A stretch of 64,000 nt of DNA from Mycolicibacterium brumae (GCF_025215495.1 NZ_CP104302.1:3596001-3660000), one strand, 5' to 3'. Shown: positions 39,229-48,657, numbered from the stretch's first letter. Notes: generated by a model not told the origin, from the sequence alone. Numbers and translations: made by a program.

Positions 39229-39584
39229 CAGGCGTCCAGGTCGTCCTCGGTGAGGTCGGTGGCCCGCAGCGCCGATTCCAGATCCGGGTGGCCGAACACC
39301 GAGGTGACCTGATCGTGGACCACCCGGAACGCGCTGGCGCCGACGGCCCCGTTGTCGAAGGTCTGCTCGGCGACCACCACGCCGTCGTGCACATACAGCC
39401 GGCCGACGGTGACCGCGCCCTCCACGGTGGCGGCCCAATCTTGCAGCGCCGCCAACCCCTGGGCGGCGCCGCTCGCCGAACCGATCTCGATGTCATCGCT
39501 GGACAGCTGAACCAGCGTGTCGATATTGCGCTCGTTCAGGGCGTCGTGCCAGGCCAGCACGGTGGCGATCTCTGAAGTGCTCAT
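39228..39584 (-). CDS. SnoaL/NTF2-fold small protein (Rv0333-like)
   Basis: 118 residues with the NTF2-like pattern. An opening helix ([19 protein letters not shown]) is followed by DDIEIG and a curved sheet containing [13 protein letters not shown] and [13 protein letters not shown]. Such proteins can be isomerases, cyclases or binding modules. No catalytic pair is convincing. It is translationally coupled to rmlA. The association with rmlA is known in mycobacteria, but the role is not. Confidence 0.75.
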   Translation of the reverse strand: MSTSEIATVLAWHDALNERNIDTLVQLSSDDIEIGSASGAAQGLAALQDWAATVEGAVTVGRLYVHDGVVVAEQTFDNGAVGASAFRVVHDQVTSVFGHPDLESALRATDLTEDDLDA

Positions 39585-39601
39585 TGCTTAAACCTATCTG
39601 C

Positions 39602-40330
39602 TCAGAACTTCATGCCGGCACGCCAGGTCGGCAGCAGTGATTCGTCGCCGAACACCTCGATGTCGGTCTCCGCGACCGGGCGGCGCCCGGTGACCACCAG
39701 CAGCAGGTCCCGGACCGGACCGCGCAGGCCCAGCTCCGCCGTCCCGTGGGTGTGCGTCCAGGTGCCGCCGCCGATCATCCACTCGCCCATCTCGCCGGGG
39801 TAGTCGGTGGCGTGCAGATGCACCCGGAACGGCAGATCCGGGACCATTCGGACCGCCGAGTCGAGCCACTCGTCGATGCAGTCGGCAGCCAGTTCCGGAC
39901 GCGCCTCGAAGTCGAAGCCGCCCGCCGCGGCGGCGTCCGCGCGGTGCACCAGCAGCTCGTGCAGCCGTCGGCGTATCCACCACGGGGCCGGGCGCGGACC
40001 CCAGAATGTCCACACCATCGCCTCCGGACCGTCCTCGGTCAGCACCTCGTTGACCGCGTCCACCAGCAGCCGGGCCCCGGCGTCGAGCCAGGCGCGATCG
40101 CCCTCGGGGTCCCCTGGCGGGCGGCCGCCCGGCACCTTCGCGGGGTCGGCGGGCGCGGTGGCCCGCTCCGCGACCATCTGCGCGGCCCACAGGTTCCCGC
40201 GCCCGACATGGCGGAACAGCTGCTTGACGGTCCAACCGGGGCACGTCGGCACCGACGCGGCCTCGTCGATCACCGCGACGGTGTCACCGAACGCCCGGTT
40301 CTGGGCGAGAAACTCTGCGACGAAATCCAC
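39602..40330 (-). CDS. Maleylpyruvate isomerase-family (DinB-like) protein (Rv0332-like)
   Basis: 242 residues. The N-terminal DinB-like four-helix bundle has VPTCPGWTVKQLFRHVGRGNLWA and a second metal-ligand helix LHELLVHRADAA. The C-terminal sterol-carrier-like part contains GEWMIGGGTWTHTHGTAEL. The family includes mycothiol-dependent isomerases and S-transferases. The His residues for a divalent metal are present. GTG start at 40330, four bases after udgA, so the two are coupled. Confidence 0.82.
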   Translation of the reverse strand: MDFVAEFLAQNRAFGDTVAVIDEAASVPTCPGWTVKQLFRHVGRGNLWAAQMVAERATAPADPAKVPGGRPPGDPEGDRAWLDAGARLLVDAVNEVLTEDGPEAMVWTFWGPRPAPWWIRRRLHELLVHRADAAAAGGFDFEARPELAADCIDEWLDSAVRMVPDLPFRVHLHATDYPGEMGEWMIGGGTWTHTHGTAELGLRGPVRDLLLVVTGRRPVAETDIEVFGDESLLPTWRAGMKF

Positions 40331-40334
40331 CCGA

Positions 40335-41654
40335 TCAGCGTACGAGGCGCCCCAGGCAGTGCACCTGCCAATCAGCGGACTGCCAGCGGGCGACGTCCAG
40401 GCAGTTGCGGCCGTCCACGATGACCTTCGACCGCACCACCGAATCGAGTTCGGCCGGCGCGAGGTCCACGAATTCCTGCCACTCGGTGAGCACCAGCACC
40501 GCGTCGGCGTTCTCACAGGCCTCGATGACCGAGGTGGCGTAGTTCAGTGTCGGGAACACCCGGCGCGAGTTCTCCAACGCCTTCGGGTCATACACCTGCA
40601 CCCCGGCGCCGTTGAGCTGAAGCAGCCCCGCCACATTGAGAGCCGGGGAATCCCGCACATCGTCGGACTCGGGTTTGAACGCCGCTCCCAGCACCGCGAT
40701 GTTCGCCCCCAGCAGCGATCCACCGCAGGCGCGGGTGGCCAGCTCCACCATCCGGGCTCGGCGCCGCATATTGATGCTGTCCACCTCGCGCAGGAAGGTC
40801 AGCGCGTGGCTGGCGCCCAGTTCGCCCGCGCGCGCCATGAAGGCACGGATGTCCTTCGGCAGGCAGCCGCCGCCGAATCCCAAGCCGGCGTTGAGGAATC
40901 GCCGGCCGATGCGCGGGTCATGGCCCAGCGCATCGGCCAGCACAGTCACGTCTGCGTCCGCGGCCTCGCACACTTCCGAGATCGCGTTGATGAAAGAGAT
41001 CTTGGTGGCCAGGAAGGCGTTCGCCGAGACCTTGACCAGTTCTGCGGTCTGCAGATCGGTGACCAGAAACGGCACGTCGGCGGCCAGCATCGGGGCGTAG
41101 AGCTCCCGCAGCGCGGCCTCGGCCCGGGTCGAATCCTGTTGCACACCAACGACGATGCGATCCGGTCGCAGGGTGTCCTCGACCGCGAATCCCTCCCGGA
41201 GGAACTCCGGGTTCCAGGACACCTCGACCTCGACGCTGGACAGCGCGCGGGCCCGTCGGCCCAGCTCGGCGGCGGTGCCCACCGGCACCGTCGACTTCCC
41301 GACGATCACCGCGGGCCGACTCAGACGCGGCGCGAGCTCGTCGATGACGGCGTGCACGTGCCGCAGGTCGGCGCCGAGCTCACCCTTCTTCTGCGGCGTC
41401 CCGACACCCAGGAAGTGCACGTCGGCGAAGTCCGCCGCGAGCTGGTAGTCCGTGCTGAAGGTCAGCCGGCCCGCCGCCAGGTTCTCCCGCAGCATCCGGG
41501 CCAATCCCGGTTCGTAGAAAGGGATTTCACCGGATGCGAGCTTGGCGACCTTTCCGGGGTCGATGTCGACGCCGATCACCTCGTGACCCAGCTCGGCCAT
41601 CCCGGCCGCATGGGTGGCGCCGAGGTAACCGGTTCCGAATACGGCGCATCTCAT
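40335..41654 (-). CDS. udgA: UDP-glucose 6-dehydrogenase
   Basis: 439 residues. Rossmann motif GTGYLGATHAAGMAELGHEV, central helix and the catalytic Cys in FGGGCLPKDIRAF, C-terminal UDP-binding domain with LGAAFKPESDDVRDSPAL. It oxidises UDP-glucose to UDP-glucuronate with two NAD, for cell-surface polysaccharides. ATG at 41654. It leads a four-gene minus-strand cluster ending in rmlA, all of nucleotide-sugar flavour. Confidence 0.95.
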   Translation of the reverse strand: MRCAVFGTGYLGATHAAGMAELGHEVIGVDIDPGKVAKLASGEIPFYEPGLARMLRENLAAGRLTFSTDYQLAADFADVHFLGVGTPQKKGELGADLRHVHAVIDELAPRLSRPAVIVGKSTVPVGTAAELGRRARALSSVEVEVSWNPEFLREGFAVEDTLRPDRIVVGVQQDSTRAEAALRELYAPMLAADVPFLVTDLQTAELVKVSANAFLATKISFINAISEVCEAADADVTVLADALGHDPRIGRRFLNAGLGFGGGCLPKDIRAFMARAGELGASHALTFLREVDSINMRRRARMVELATRACGGSLLGANIAVLGAAFKPESDDVRDSPALNVAGLLQLNGAGVQVYDPKALENSRRVFPTLNYATSVIEACENADAVLVLTEWQEFVDLAPAELDSVVRSKVIVDGRNCLDVARWQSADWQVHCLGRLVR

Positions 41655-41731
41655 GAACCCTGTATAGGAGCCGGGGATGTCCCGTCGGCGTCGCCGTCGC
41701 GATCAGAGCGCGAACGTCAGGTGACCAACAG

Positions 41732-43375
41732 TCAGCGATCTCCGCCCAGCGGCCAGGGCAGGAACGGGATGTCCAGGATGCCGTCGCGGGAGCTGCGTCG
41801 TTCACTCTTGTCACTCTTGCGCGACGGGTACTGCGACTCCGACTGGCGCTGCTGCGGATAACTCGGGTACTGCTGCTGCGGGTAACTGGGGTATTGCTGC
41901 TGCGGCCAGCTCGGGTACTGCTGCTGCGGCCACATCGGATTGCTCTGCGGGTACTGCGTGGTCTGCTGGTTCTGCGAGGGCTCCCACTGACGCTGCGGCG
42001 CGGGGTAGGTCTGCTGACGCTGCGGCGCGGGCGTCGGCTGCACGACCGCCGGAGCCTGCGTGACGGGTGCGGGAGCGGCGGGCGCCGGAGTCTCGATCAC
42101 GGCGGCCGGCGGCTGCTGCACGGGCACCACCACCGGGGCTTCGACCGCGGCCGGAGCCTCGACCACCACGGGCGCGGGCGCCTGCACGGGAGCAGCTGCC
42201 GGGGCCGGCGCCGGGGCGTTGGCCTGAACGGTGTGCGGAGCGGACTGCTGGGCCGGCGCCTGCTGCGCGGCTGGTTCGGGCGCGGTGATGGTCTCCGGCG
42301 CGGGGACGACCGGTTCCTTCTCCAGCTGCTCGGCCGGAACGATCGCCTGGTTCGTCGGGGCCGGACGCTCATCGGCGGTCGGCCGGATGGTCACCGCCAA
42401 AGAGATCGCCAGCGCGGCGATGCCGACCACGAACACCGTCGCCAGGGTGCTTCCGACCAGCAGGAACGGCTTGCGTTCTGCCTCCTCACCGACCTCCAGC
42501 GCCTCGGCGATCTCGGCGAGTTGCCCGGAGTCCAGGTCATGCTCGCTGGCGAGCTTCGCGGCAAAGGCGGCATCGTCGGCGTCGTCAACAGCGCTGTAGG
42601 CCAGAGCGGGGCCGTCGGCGGGCTCGGTGGAAGCGGCCAGCGCCGCGGCGACCACCGAACCGGCCACCGTGCGGTCGGCCAGCGCGAACGCCATCCCGGA
42701 GGTGGTCGCCTCGAACAGCGGGGCCTGCGTGCTGGCCAGCGCGGCGCCGCGGGCCAGAGCGAGCTCCGGCTCGCTGGGCGCCACCACCGCCAGGCTGGTG
42801 GAGGATTCCAGTTCGGTCTTGATCGCTGCCACATCGACACCGGCGCCGACCACGAACACCCCGTCCGGGGAGGCCTTCAGGTCCTCCAGCCCACGCAGCA
42901 TCGCACCCAGTTCGGCGACGGCGTCTGCGGTGTGCAGCTCGCGGCGCTCGACCTTGATGATCGAACCGTCGGCGTTGTCGACCACGGACAGCGTCGCAGT
43001 GTCGCGCTCCAGGAACATCAGCCCGGTGTTCTCGTAGCCCATCGCGCCACCGGCAGCAGTCGCCAGGGCCCCGGCCGAGTGCAACTCGGACACCAGCATC
43101 ACGTCATCGATGCCGTTGCTCTTCAGGGCTTCGCGGAGTTCCTTGGCCGACGCGTGGTCGCGCCACGTGACACCGACCGAAAGCAAGTGGTGGCCACCCT
43201 CGACGGCGCTCTCCCGAGTGCCGAGGATCGCCGCCACGACCTGCGCGGGGGCGCTCTCCCCAGCGGGGATGGCGAACACATCGTGATCAACGGTGACGCC
43301 GTCGGCGTTCTCGCCTTCAACGAGCACCATGCGGACCGTCGTGGGTGTCATCGACACACCAAGAACGATGTCCAC
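41732..43375 (-). CDS. DUF7159-like membrane protein with Pro/Gln-rich tail
   Basis: 547 residues. The N-terminus MDIVLGVSMTPTTVRMVLVE and later TGLMFLERDTATLSVVDN resemble a degenerate actin/Hsp70-like fold (about 1-250) without a clear ATP site. LAYSAVDDAD (258-) is followed by an acidic helix, one membrane helix (about 303-329, ending AVTIRPTADE) and an outer tail. The tail is rich in Ala/Pro and then has five QQQYPS-type repeats, ending basic (KSDKSERRSSRDG) plus IPFLPWPLGG. It shares the juxtamembrane LA[WY]S and RPTA motifs with the protein at 49.3 kb. Mycobacterium-type, function unknown. Confidence 0.8.
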   Translation of the reverse strand: MDIVLGVSMTPTTVRMVLVEGENADGVTVDHDVFAIPAGESAPAQVVAAILGTRESAVEGGHHLLSVGVTWRDHASAKELREALKSNGIDDVMLVSELHSAGALATAAGGAMGYENTGLMFLERDTATLSVVDNADGSIIKVERRELHTADAVAELGAMLRGLEDLKASPDGVFVVGAGVDVAAIKTELESSTSLAVVAPSEPELALARGAALASTQAPLFEATTSGMAFALADRTVAGSVVAAALAASTEPADGPALAYSAVDDADDAAFAAKLASEHDLDSGQLAEIAEALEVGEEAERKPFLLVGSTLATVFVVGIAALAISLAVTIRPTADERPAPTNQAIVPAEQLEKEPVVPAPETITAPEPAAQQAPAQQSAPHTVQANAPAPAPAAAPVQAPAPVVVEAPAAVEAPVVVPVQQPPAAVIETPAPAAPAPVTQAPAVVQPTPAPQRQQTYPAPQRQWEPSQNQQTTQYPQSNPMWPQQQYPSWPQQQYPSYPQQQYPSYPQQRQSESQYPSRKSDKSERRSSRDGILDIPFLPWPLGGDR

Positions 43376-43551
43376 GGCCCCTCCAAGTCTCCGTCTTGTG
43401 CGCGCCTGAGTTGGCGCCTGCTATTTCATCGACTTCGCTGTCGCCGGCGTTACCTCCGACAACGGTGACCCGCCCGACATCCGGGCCCCGACCCGACGTC
43501 CACCCTACGCCGATAGAACCGTTTGTCGAGAGTGGCTAAATGATCGGTCGA

Positions 43552-44121
43552 TCAGTCCCGGCGGAAGTTCAGGTAGGAACGCGACGGGGTGGGTCCACGC
43601 TGGCCCTGGTACTTCGATCCGGCCTTGTCGGAGCCATACGGATGCTCGGCGGGGCTGGTCAGCCGCAGCAGGCAGAGCTGGCCGATCTTCATGCCCGGCC
43701 AGAGCGTGATCGGCAGGTTCGCGACGTTGGACAGCTCCAGGGTGATGTGCCCGGAAAACCCCGGATCGATGAATCCCGCTGTCGAATGGGTCAGCAGCCC
43801 GAGCCGCCCGAGCGAGGATTTGCCCTCCAGGCGGCCGGCGAGGTCCTCGGGCAGGCTGCAGCGCTCCAGGGTAGCGCCGAGCACGAACTCGCCCGGGTGC
43901 AGCACAAACGGCTCGCCCTCCTTGGGCTCGACCAGGGAGGTCAGGTCATCCTGCCGCTGCGCGGGGTCGATGTGGGTGTAACGGGTGTTGTTGAAAACCC
44001 GGAAGAGATTGTCCAGCCGCACATCCACACTCGACGGCTGCAGCAGAGAATCCTCGAAAGGGTCGATGCCGAGTCGGCCGGAGGACAATTCCGCGCGGAT
44101 ATCGCGGTCAGAGAGCAGCAC
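43552..44121 (-). CDS. dcd: dCTP deaminase (bifunctional, dUMP-forming type)
   Basis: 189 residues. The trimeric dUTPase/Dcd fold shows [39 protein letters not shown] and [20 protein letters not shown]. Mycobacterial Dcd both deaminates dCTP and hydrolyses dUTP to dUMP, feeding thymidylate synthesis. GTG start. A 14-base palindrome (TGATCGGTCGATCA, 43541-43554) overlaps the stop codon. It is separate from the upstream minus-strand genes, and a large inverted repeat precedes it. Confidence 0.96.
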   Translation of the reverse strand: MLLSDRDIRAELSSGRLGIDPFEDSLLQPSSVDVRLDNLFRVFNNTRYTHIDPAQRQDDLTSLVEPKEGEPFVLHPGEFVLGATLERCSLPEDLAGRLEGKSSLGRLGLLTHSTAGFIDPGFSGHITLELSNVANLPITLWPGMKIGQLCLLRLTSPAEHPYGSDKAGSKYQGQRGPTPSRSYLNFRRD

Positions 44122-44166
44122 ACGTGGAGCGTATCGGCTCCCGGCGGGGGATTCACGGGTGGAGGT

Positions 44167-44243
44167 GTGTCAAACCACCGGCTGTGCGCACTCTCGATTG
44201 GATTATCCAGATGAACGCCCACACAGCCGGTGGTTTGGCACAC
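44167..44243. repeat. Long inverted repeat (about 38-bp arms)
   Basis: GTGTCAAACCACCGGCTGTG (44167-44186) pairs with 44222-44243, with one mismatch over 20 bases. The inner sequence continues pairing imperfectly down to a TGGAT-T-ATCCA centre. The whole 77 bases could fold as one long hairpin. It lies between the divergent dcd and the 44.3-kb gene, so it is not a terminator. A REP/MITE-like mobile repeat or a cruciform regulatory element are the options. Confidence 0.85.
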
Positions 44244-44287
44244 GAGTGCTTATGCACAGGCCTTGGGCTTGCTGACCCGTCTCCGCG

Positions 44288-45175
44288 GTGGCGAGGGGTG
44301 ACACTGACGCGGTGGTCTATCCAGGCATTCGCTCGCGTCAGGAGTGGCATCGTCGCGGGGTGGGCCGGAATGAACTTCTCCGGGGCTTGCGGAGTGGAGC
44401 CTACGTTCGGATTCGGCGCGGTTGGTTCTCGTTACCCGGTGCGAATCCCCAAGCAGTGGAAGCAGTGAAAAGGGGCGGCGCCGTCAGTTGCATCACTGCG
44501 CTGGAGTTTCTCGGTGTCTGGGTACCGCCGCATCCACCAAAACTGCACATCCGCGGCAATGACCATTTCAACCGAGCCCATCCTGATCGGTACTGCCAGC
44601 AGTACGGGGCGCCCGAACCGGTGCGCGAGGCCACCGACGAGCCCTTTCTGGCGCTGCGCCATGCGCTGCGATGCCTGGACCATGAAGGGATCACCGTGGT
44701 GTGCGACTCGTTGTTGAACATCTCGCGGCGAGCGCTGGCCGGTGAGCCCGTCGTCGAGGTCCTTACTCCCACCGAGGTGGAAGCCGCCTTCGACGGGGCA
44801 CCCGCCCACATCCGACGGTGCCTGGACCGCTGCGACGCCCGAGCGGATTCCGGCACCGAGACCATGATCCGGCTGCGGCTGCGGAGCAAGAGGGTCAAGG
44901 TGGAGCCGCAGGCGGCGATCCCCGGCGTCGGGCGGGTGGACGCCCTGGTCGGGGATCGGCTGATCATCGAGGCCGACAGCGTGGAGCATCACCTGACCGA
45001 AGCCGGCTTCCGCAAGGACCGCAGGAAGGACCGCGAAGCGGCGCGGCAGGGCCTGCTCCACATGCGCCTGACCTACCAGGACGTCGTCTACAACTGGCCG
45101 GAGACCGAGGCCGCCATCATGTCGGCGATTCGCGATGGACACCACCGCGCACCCCGACGCCGCAACGCTGTTTGA
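44288..45175 (+). CDS. DUF559/Vsr-like nuclease-fold protein with AbiEi-like N-terminus
   Basis: 295 residues. The N-terminal winged-helix-like part (WHRRGVGRNELLRGLRSGAY, RRGWFSLPGA) resembles AbiEi antitoxin N-domains. The C-terminal part (RVDALVGDRLIIEADSVEHH ... FRKDRRKDREAARQG ... RLTYQDVV) resembles the PD-(D/E)xK-like DUF559 fold. Such proteins are numerous in actinobacteria and often stand alone; a nuclease or antitoxin role is unproven. No partner toxin is adjacent. The GTG start at 44288 is uncertain. It sits next to tRNA-Gly and the decayed integrase, which suggests mobile origin. Confidence 0.7.
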   Translation: MARGDTDAVVYPGIRSRQEWHRRGVGRNELLRGLRSGAYVRIRRGWFSLPGANPQAVEAVKRGGAVSCITALEFLGVWVPPHPPKLHIRGNDHFNRAHPDRYCQQYGAPEPVREATDEPFLALRHALRCLDHEGITVVCDSLLNISRRALAGEPVVEVLTPTEVEAAFDGAPAHIRRCLDRCDARADSGTETMIRLRLRSKRVKVEPQAAIPGVGRVDALVGDRLIIEADSVEHHLTEAGFRKDRRKDREAARQGLLHMRLTYQDVVYNWPETEAAIMSAIRDGHHRAPRRRNAV

Positions 45176-45195
45176 TAGCCTGTGAGCCGCTCCGT

Positions 45196-45269
45196 GCCGA
45201 TGTAGTTCAATGGCAGAACATCAGCTTCCCAAGCTGAATACGCGGGTTCGATTCCCGTCATCGGCTCCA
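45196..45269 (+). tRNA. tRNA-Gly (anticodon CCC)
   Basis: Cloverleaf checked by eye. Acceptor GCCGATG pairs with CATCGGC. D arm GTTC...GAAC. Anticodon arm TCAGC-TTCCCAA-GCTGA gives anticodon CCC. T arm (G)CGGG-TTCGATT-CCCG(T). Discriminator T is followed by encoded CCA (45267-45269). The 3' half is a typical phage attachment target, and an integrase remnant begins 68 bases downstream. Confidence 0.95.
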
Positions 45270-45337
45270 CTCTGACCAGCGCATACCCTGTTCGATCCTG
45301 TTCGACCCGACCCGTCAGGCTCACCTAGGGTCACAAC

Positions 45338-46342
45338 TCAGACGGAACTCCTGTTCGGGCGGTCCAGGGACGACCCGGCGGCCTTGAGCGCATCGTCCTG
45401 GCTGTGCGCGTAGACCTTGAGCGGCAACGTGGCATCCGAGTGCCCGATCCACGCCGCGATCACCGCGATGGGCACACCGTCCAGGTGCATCAGCGTGGCG
45501 GCGGTGTGCCGGCCGCCGTGCAACTTGATGTGCCGCACCTTGGCCGCCTTGGCGGCGTCGGCCCAGTACCGGGAGATCACCTGAGGGTGGTACGGCTGGC
45601 CGATCTCGTTGCTGACGACGTACTCCCCCGGCCCGTAGTGCTCACCGAGGGCGAGCCGTTCGGCGGCCTGCCGTTTCTTCGCCGCCTTGAGCACCTTCAC
45701 CAAGCGATCTGGCAGCGGCAGCTTCCGCCGCGATGCATCGGACTTCGGATCGTTCTCCACTACCTTGGCGCCGGCGGCGACCCGGTTGTTCGCAATCGTC
45801 AGCGTCTTCGCTTTGAGGTCGACGTCGGCCCACCGCATCCCGGCGATCTCGCCACGCCGCAGCCCGTACAGCGACAGTTCCCCAGCGTGGCCGATGCGGT
45901 GGTCGGCGAACTGCGCCCGCATCTTCTCCACCTCGGCGCGGGTGTAGGTCTCGACGTCCTTGTGTGACTTGGTGACCCTGGCGACCTTGGCGGCGACGTT
46001 GCGCTTGACGATGCCTTGCTCCTGGGCGTCGGCGAGCACCTGGCCGACGCTGACGATCACCTTGTTCACCGAGTCCGCTGACCACGGCCTGCGGGTGTTG
46101 CCCTTGGCGGTGACGGTGCCGCCGGCGACCAGATCGGCGACGAGTTGGTCGAGTTGAGCCTTGGTGAGGCGTTGTACCGCCATTTCACCGTGCCGTTCCC
46201 GCAGCGGAGCAAGATCGTATTCCAGTTTGGAAAGCGACGTCGCCCGCAAATTGTGGCGGCCGGATATGTAGTCCTCGCAGACCTGTTCGACGGTGAGTTT
46301 CGACGGAGACGCATAAGCGCCGGTGGCCGCCAGGTTCTGCAA
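45338..46342 (-). pseudogene. Tyrosine integrase, N-terminally truncated
   Basis: 334 residues remain. The core-binding domain (VEQVCEDYISGRHNLRATSLSKL, cited in part) is followed by the catalytic domain with YGLRRGEIAGM (Arg), Lys in the beta-hairpin, LHGGRHTAATLM (His-x-x-Arg), WIGHSD (His) and the nucleophile Tyr in LKVYAHSQDD. The catalytic set is complete. The reading frame continues 47 codons upstream, with plausible arm-domain sequence (HTEKEARKTLAEL), to a stop at 46484-46486. It contains no ATG, GTG or TTG, so only the internal TTG at 46342 can start it. The likely reading is a prophage/island integrase that lost its 5' end, next to its tRNA-Gly target. Confidence 0.75.
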
Positions 46343-46603
46343 TTCCGCCAGCGTCTTCCGGGCTTCTTTCTCGGTGTGGCAATGTCGGGTGGCTGGCGTG
46401 GTGGGGCGTCCCGTGTCGCCGGGCGGGGCGGGCTTTCCCAGTGCCTGTGGGTCTTTCGTGGTTGGTCGGTCAGGGGGCCGGTGTCAGCCGAAGGCGGTGC
46501 GGATGGCCTGCCAGGCGGTGGCAATGATCGCGGCCCAGCGCCAGGTGGCGTCGATACGCAGCCGGACTTGGCGGGCACCTCGGGTGATACGGGCGGCACC
46601 GCG

Positions 46604-47038
46604 ATGCGCCGAAGGGTGGCGCCGCGGGTGCTGCGCCTCGCGCACACCCAGCGTGTGCTGACCCGAGCCATCTCGCAGCTCGACGTGTCGTATCACGACG
46701 GTTCCGGCGCCGCGCCCCACGGCCGGGTCGCCGTCGGCGACCGGGCGCCCGACCTCACTGTCGGCGCCGCGACGGGCTGGTCGGTGCGCCTGCACGATCT
46801 GCTCGACGACGACGGCTACACGCTATTGGTGTTCGCCGATATCGACGCCGACGACCTATGCGAACGGGTGCAGGTGGCGCGGATCCCCGATCCGGCGGCT
46901 GCCGCCGCCTACGGGCTGCCCGACGGTGGCGTCGCGCTGGTCCGCCCGGACGGCTACCTGGCCTACCTCGGCGCCGAACTCGACCGCGAAGCCCTCGCCG
47001 GGCAGCTGTTCGCCGGCGACGCCAGGATCTGCCGATGA
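46604..47038 (+). pseudogene. C-terminal fragment of flavin-dependent aromatic hydroxylase
   Basis: About 144 residues resemble only the thioredoxin-like C-terminal end of PheA/TfdB-type FAD monooxygenases: RVAVGDRAPDLTVG, LHDLLDDDGYTLLVFA and GVALVRPDGYLAYLG. The FAD-binding and substrate domains (usually about 350-400 residues upstream) are missing. The sequence immediately before is the truncated integrase. A deletion joining the island to this gene explains both. The downstream quinone oxidoreductase start overlaps its stop, so they were once an operon. The 261 bases between (46343-46603) hold only the integrase overhang. Confidence 0.7.
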
Positions 47039-48032
47039 ACGCCGGGACCGCGGGCGCCGCGACGGGGAACACCATGCGGGCCGTGCTGATCACCCAGTTC
47101 GGCGGCCCGGAGGTGCTGCGCGTCGTCGACGCGCCTATCCCGGCCCCGGCCCGGGTGAGGTGCTGATCCGGGTCGAAGCCGCGGGTGTCTCCTACGGCGA
47201 TGTGATGAAACGGCGGGGGGACTTCGGCGAGGTCGGGTTCCCGGCCGGGATGGGCCAAGAGGTCGCCGGTGTCGTCGCGGCCGATACGCCGGGCGGGCCT
47301 GCGGTCGGCACGCGGGTGGCGGCCATGGTGGACCGCGGCTACGCCGAATACGCGCTGGCCCGGGCCGACGCGGTGCTGCCGCTGCCGGACTCCGTGGCCT
47401 TCCCGACCGCCGCGGCGCTATGGGTGCAGGGGCTCACGGCCTACCAGGCGCTGACCGACGCCGGCGGCCTCACCGAGGGCGACACCGTCCTGGTGCACGC
47501 GGCGGCCGGCGGCGTGGGCACCCTGGCCACCCAGTTGGCCCGGCTGCTCGGGGCGGCGACGGTGATCGGGACGGCGGGCACGCCGGCGAAGCGCGATCAT
47601 GTGCTCGCCCACGGCGCGGATCTGGCGGTCGACTACACCGACCCGAACTGGGCCGCCGCGGTGCGGCGCGCCACCGGTGGACGCGGGGCGGATCTGGTGC
47701 TCGATTCGGTCGGCGGGACCATCTCCCGCCAGACGCTGGACTGCGTGGCGCCCTTCGGCCGGATCGTGACGTTCGGCGCGGCCAGCCGGACGCCCGCCGA
47801 CTACCCGGCGATGGCGTTGATGGCGGGCAATCTGAGCGTCACCGGGTACGCGCTGCAGGGCCGGCTGGCGCATCGGGAACGCGCCGTCGAGGCGCTCCGC
47901 CGGTTGATCGGGTTCGCCGCCGACGGGCGGTTGCGGGTCGCGGTGACCGAGTACCCGCTGGAGGCCGTCGCGCACGCGCACCGAGACCTGGGCGATCGGC
48001 GAACGGTCGGAAAACTGGTGCTGCGGCCCTGA
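47035..48032 (+). pseudogene. NADPH:quinone oxidoreductase, frameshifted
   Basis: The zinc-independent MDR/QOR family is clear but in two frames. MRAVLITQFGGPEVLRVVDA (from 47074) is in the frame starting at 47035; the rest, from GEVLIRVEAAGVSYGDV to the end with HAAAGGVGTLATQLARLLGA, is in another frame. The break is at about 47140-47155, in a GGCCCCGGCCCGGG run. Restoring one G would give PAPGPGEV and a continuous protein of about 320 residues. It is either a genuine one-base deletion or a sequencing error in a GC homopolymer-like stretch. It is adjacent to the monooxygenase fragment. Confidence 0.8.
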
Positions 48033-48033
48033 C

Positions 48034-48657
48034 TCAACGGGCGGTGTAGATCTCGGCGCCGGTCGGGTAGCCGCCGCCCTTGGTGGTGATGTGGACGTGG
48101 TCGTAGTGGCCGTAGCCGCCGACCTGCGCGCCGCCGTCGGGCGTGTAATAGGTGTCGCGCCAGATGCAGTCCTGCAGCGCGAACCGGTCGGCGTTGGCCA
48201 TCGCGAACGCCACGATCTGATCGCCGAGCGCGATGCCCTCGGCCGAGCCGTAGTTGGCGATCATCACGTCCAGCGCCAGGCCGTTGGGGTGCCAGCGCAG
48301 CGAGTCGGGCCGAACCCCGCCGATGGTGAGGATCTCGGGGAACTCCGCGCTGATCGCGCGGGCCGCCAGGATGGTCTTGACCTGCAGGCCGCTTTCCGGG
48401 GCCCGGCCGACCGGCAGGGTGTCCGGCGGCGGGTCCACCTTGCGCAGGTTGGCCATGTTGACCGCCTGCGGCGCCGCCACCATCAGGACCGACGAATCAC
48501 CACCGGTGATCGTGACGCCGTCCGGGACCGGGACATCGGCGGCGACGGGCAGTGCCCCACCCCCGGCCGCCAGCAGAGCGGCCGCGGGGACAACCATCAC
48601 CGCCATCAGAAACGGCGAACGCCGCCGCGTCGGCTTGGCTGATTCGTGTCGACCCAC
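48034..48657 (-). CDS. Exported protein, peptidase M15/ARB_07466-like (Rv0320-like)
   Basis: 207 residues. A basic start and signal sequence or anchor (about 16-40, FLMAVMVVPAAALLAAGGG) precede a domain with RWHPNGLALDVMIANYG and GYGHYDHVHITTKGGG. The spaced His/Asp residues recall the M15/VanY metal site found in mycobacterial exported proteins of this type. Possible peptidoglycan or wall-associated activity; unproven. It is convergent with the quinone oxidoreductase pseudogene (one base between stops). Confidence 0.78.
   Translation of the reverse strand: MGRHESAKPTRRRSPFLMAVMVVPAAALLAAGGGALPVAADVPVPDGVTITGGDSSVLMVAAPQAVNMANLRKVDPPPDTLPVGRAPESGLQVKTILAARAISAEFPEILTIGGVRPDSLRWHPNGLALDVMIANYGSAEGIALGDQIVAFAMANADRFALQDCIWRDTYYTPDGGAQVGGYGHYDHVHITTKGGGYPTGAEIYTAR

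Noticed and set aside
43541..43554. TGATCGGTCGATCA palindrome as a regulator site for dcd
   Set aside because: It overlaps the dcd stop codon at the 3' end, where an operator for dcd is unlikely; kept only as a note.
44288..45175. Complete AbiE-type toxin-antitoxin pair
   Set aside because: No AbiEii-like nucleotidyltransferase gene adjoins it, and the C-terminal half is DUF559-like instead.
45338..48032. Intact prophage or defence island
   Set aside because: Apart from the integrase no phage structural, replication or defence gene is visible; only remnants.
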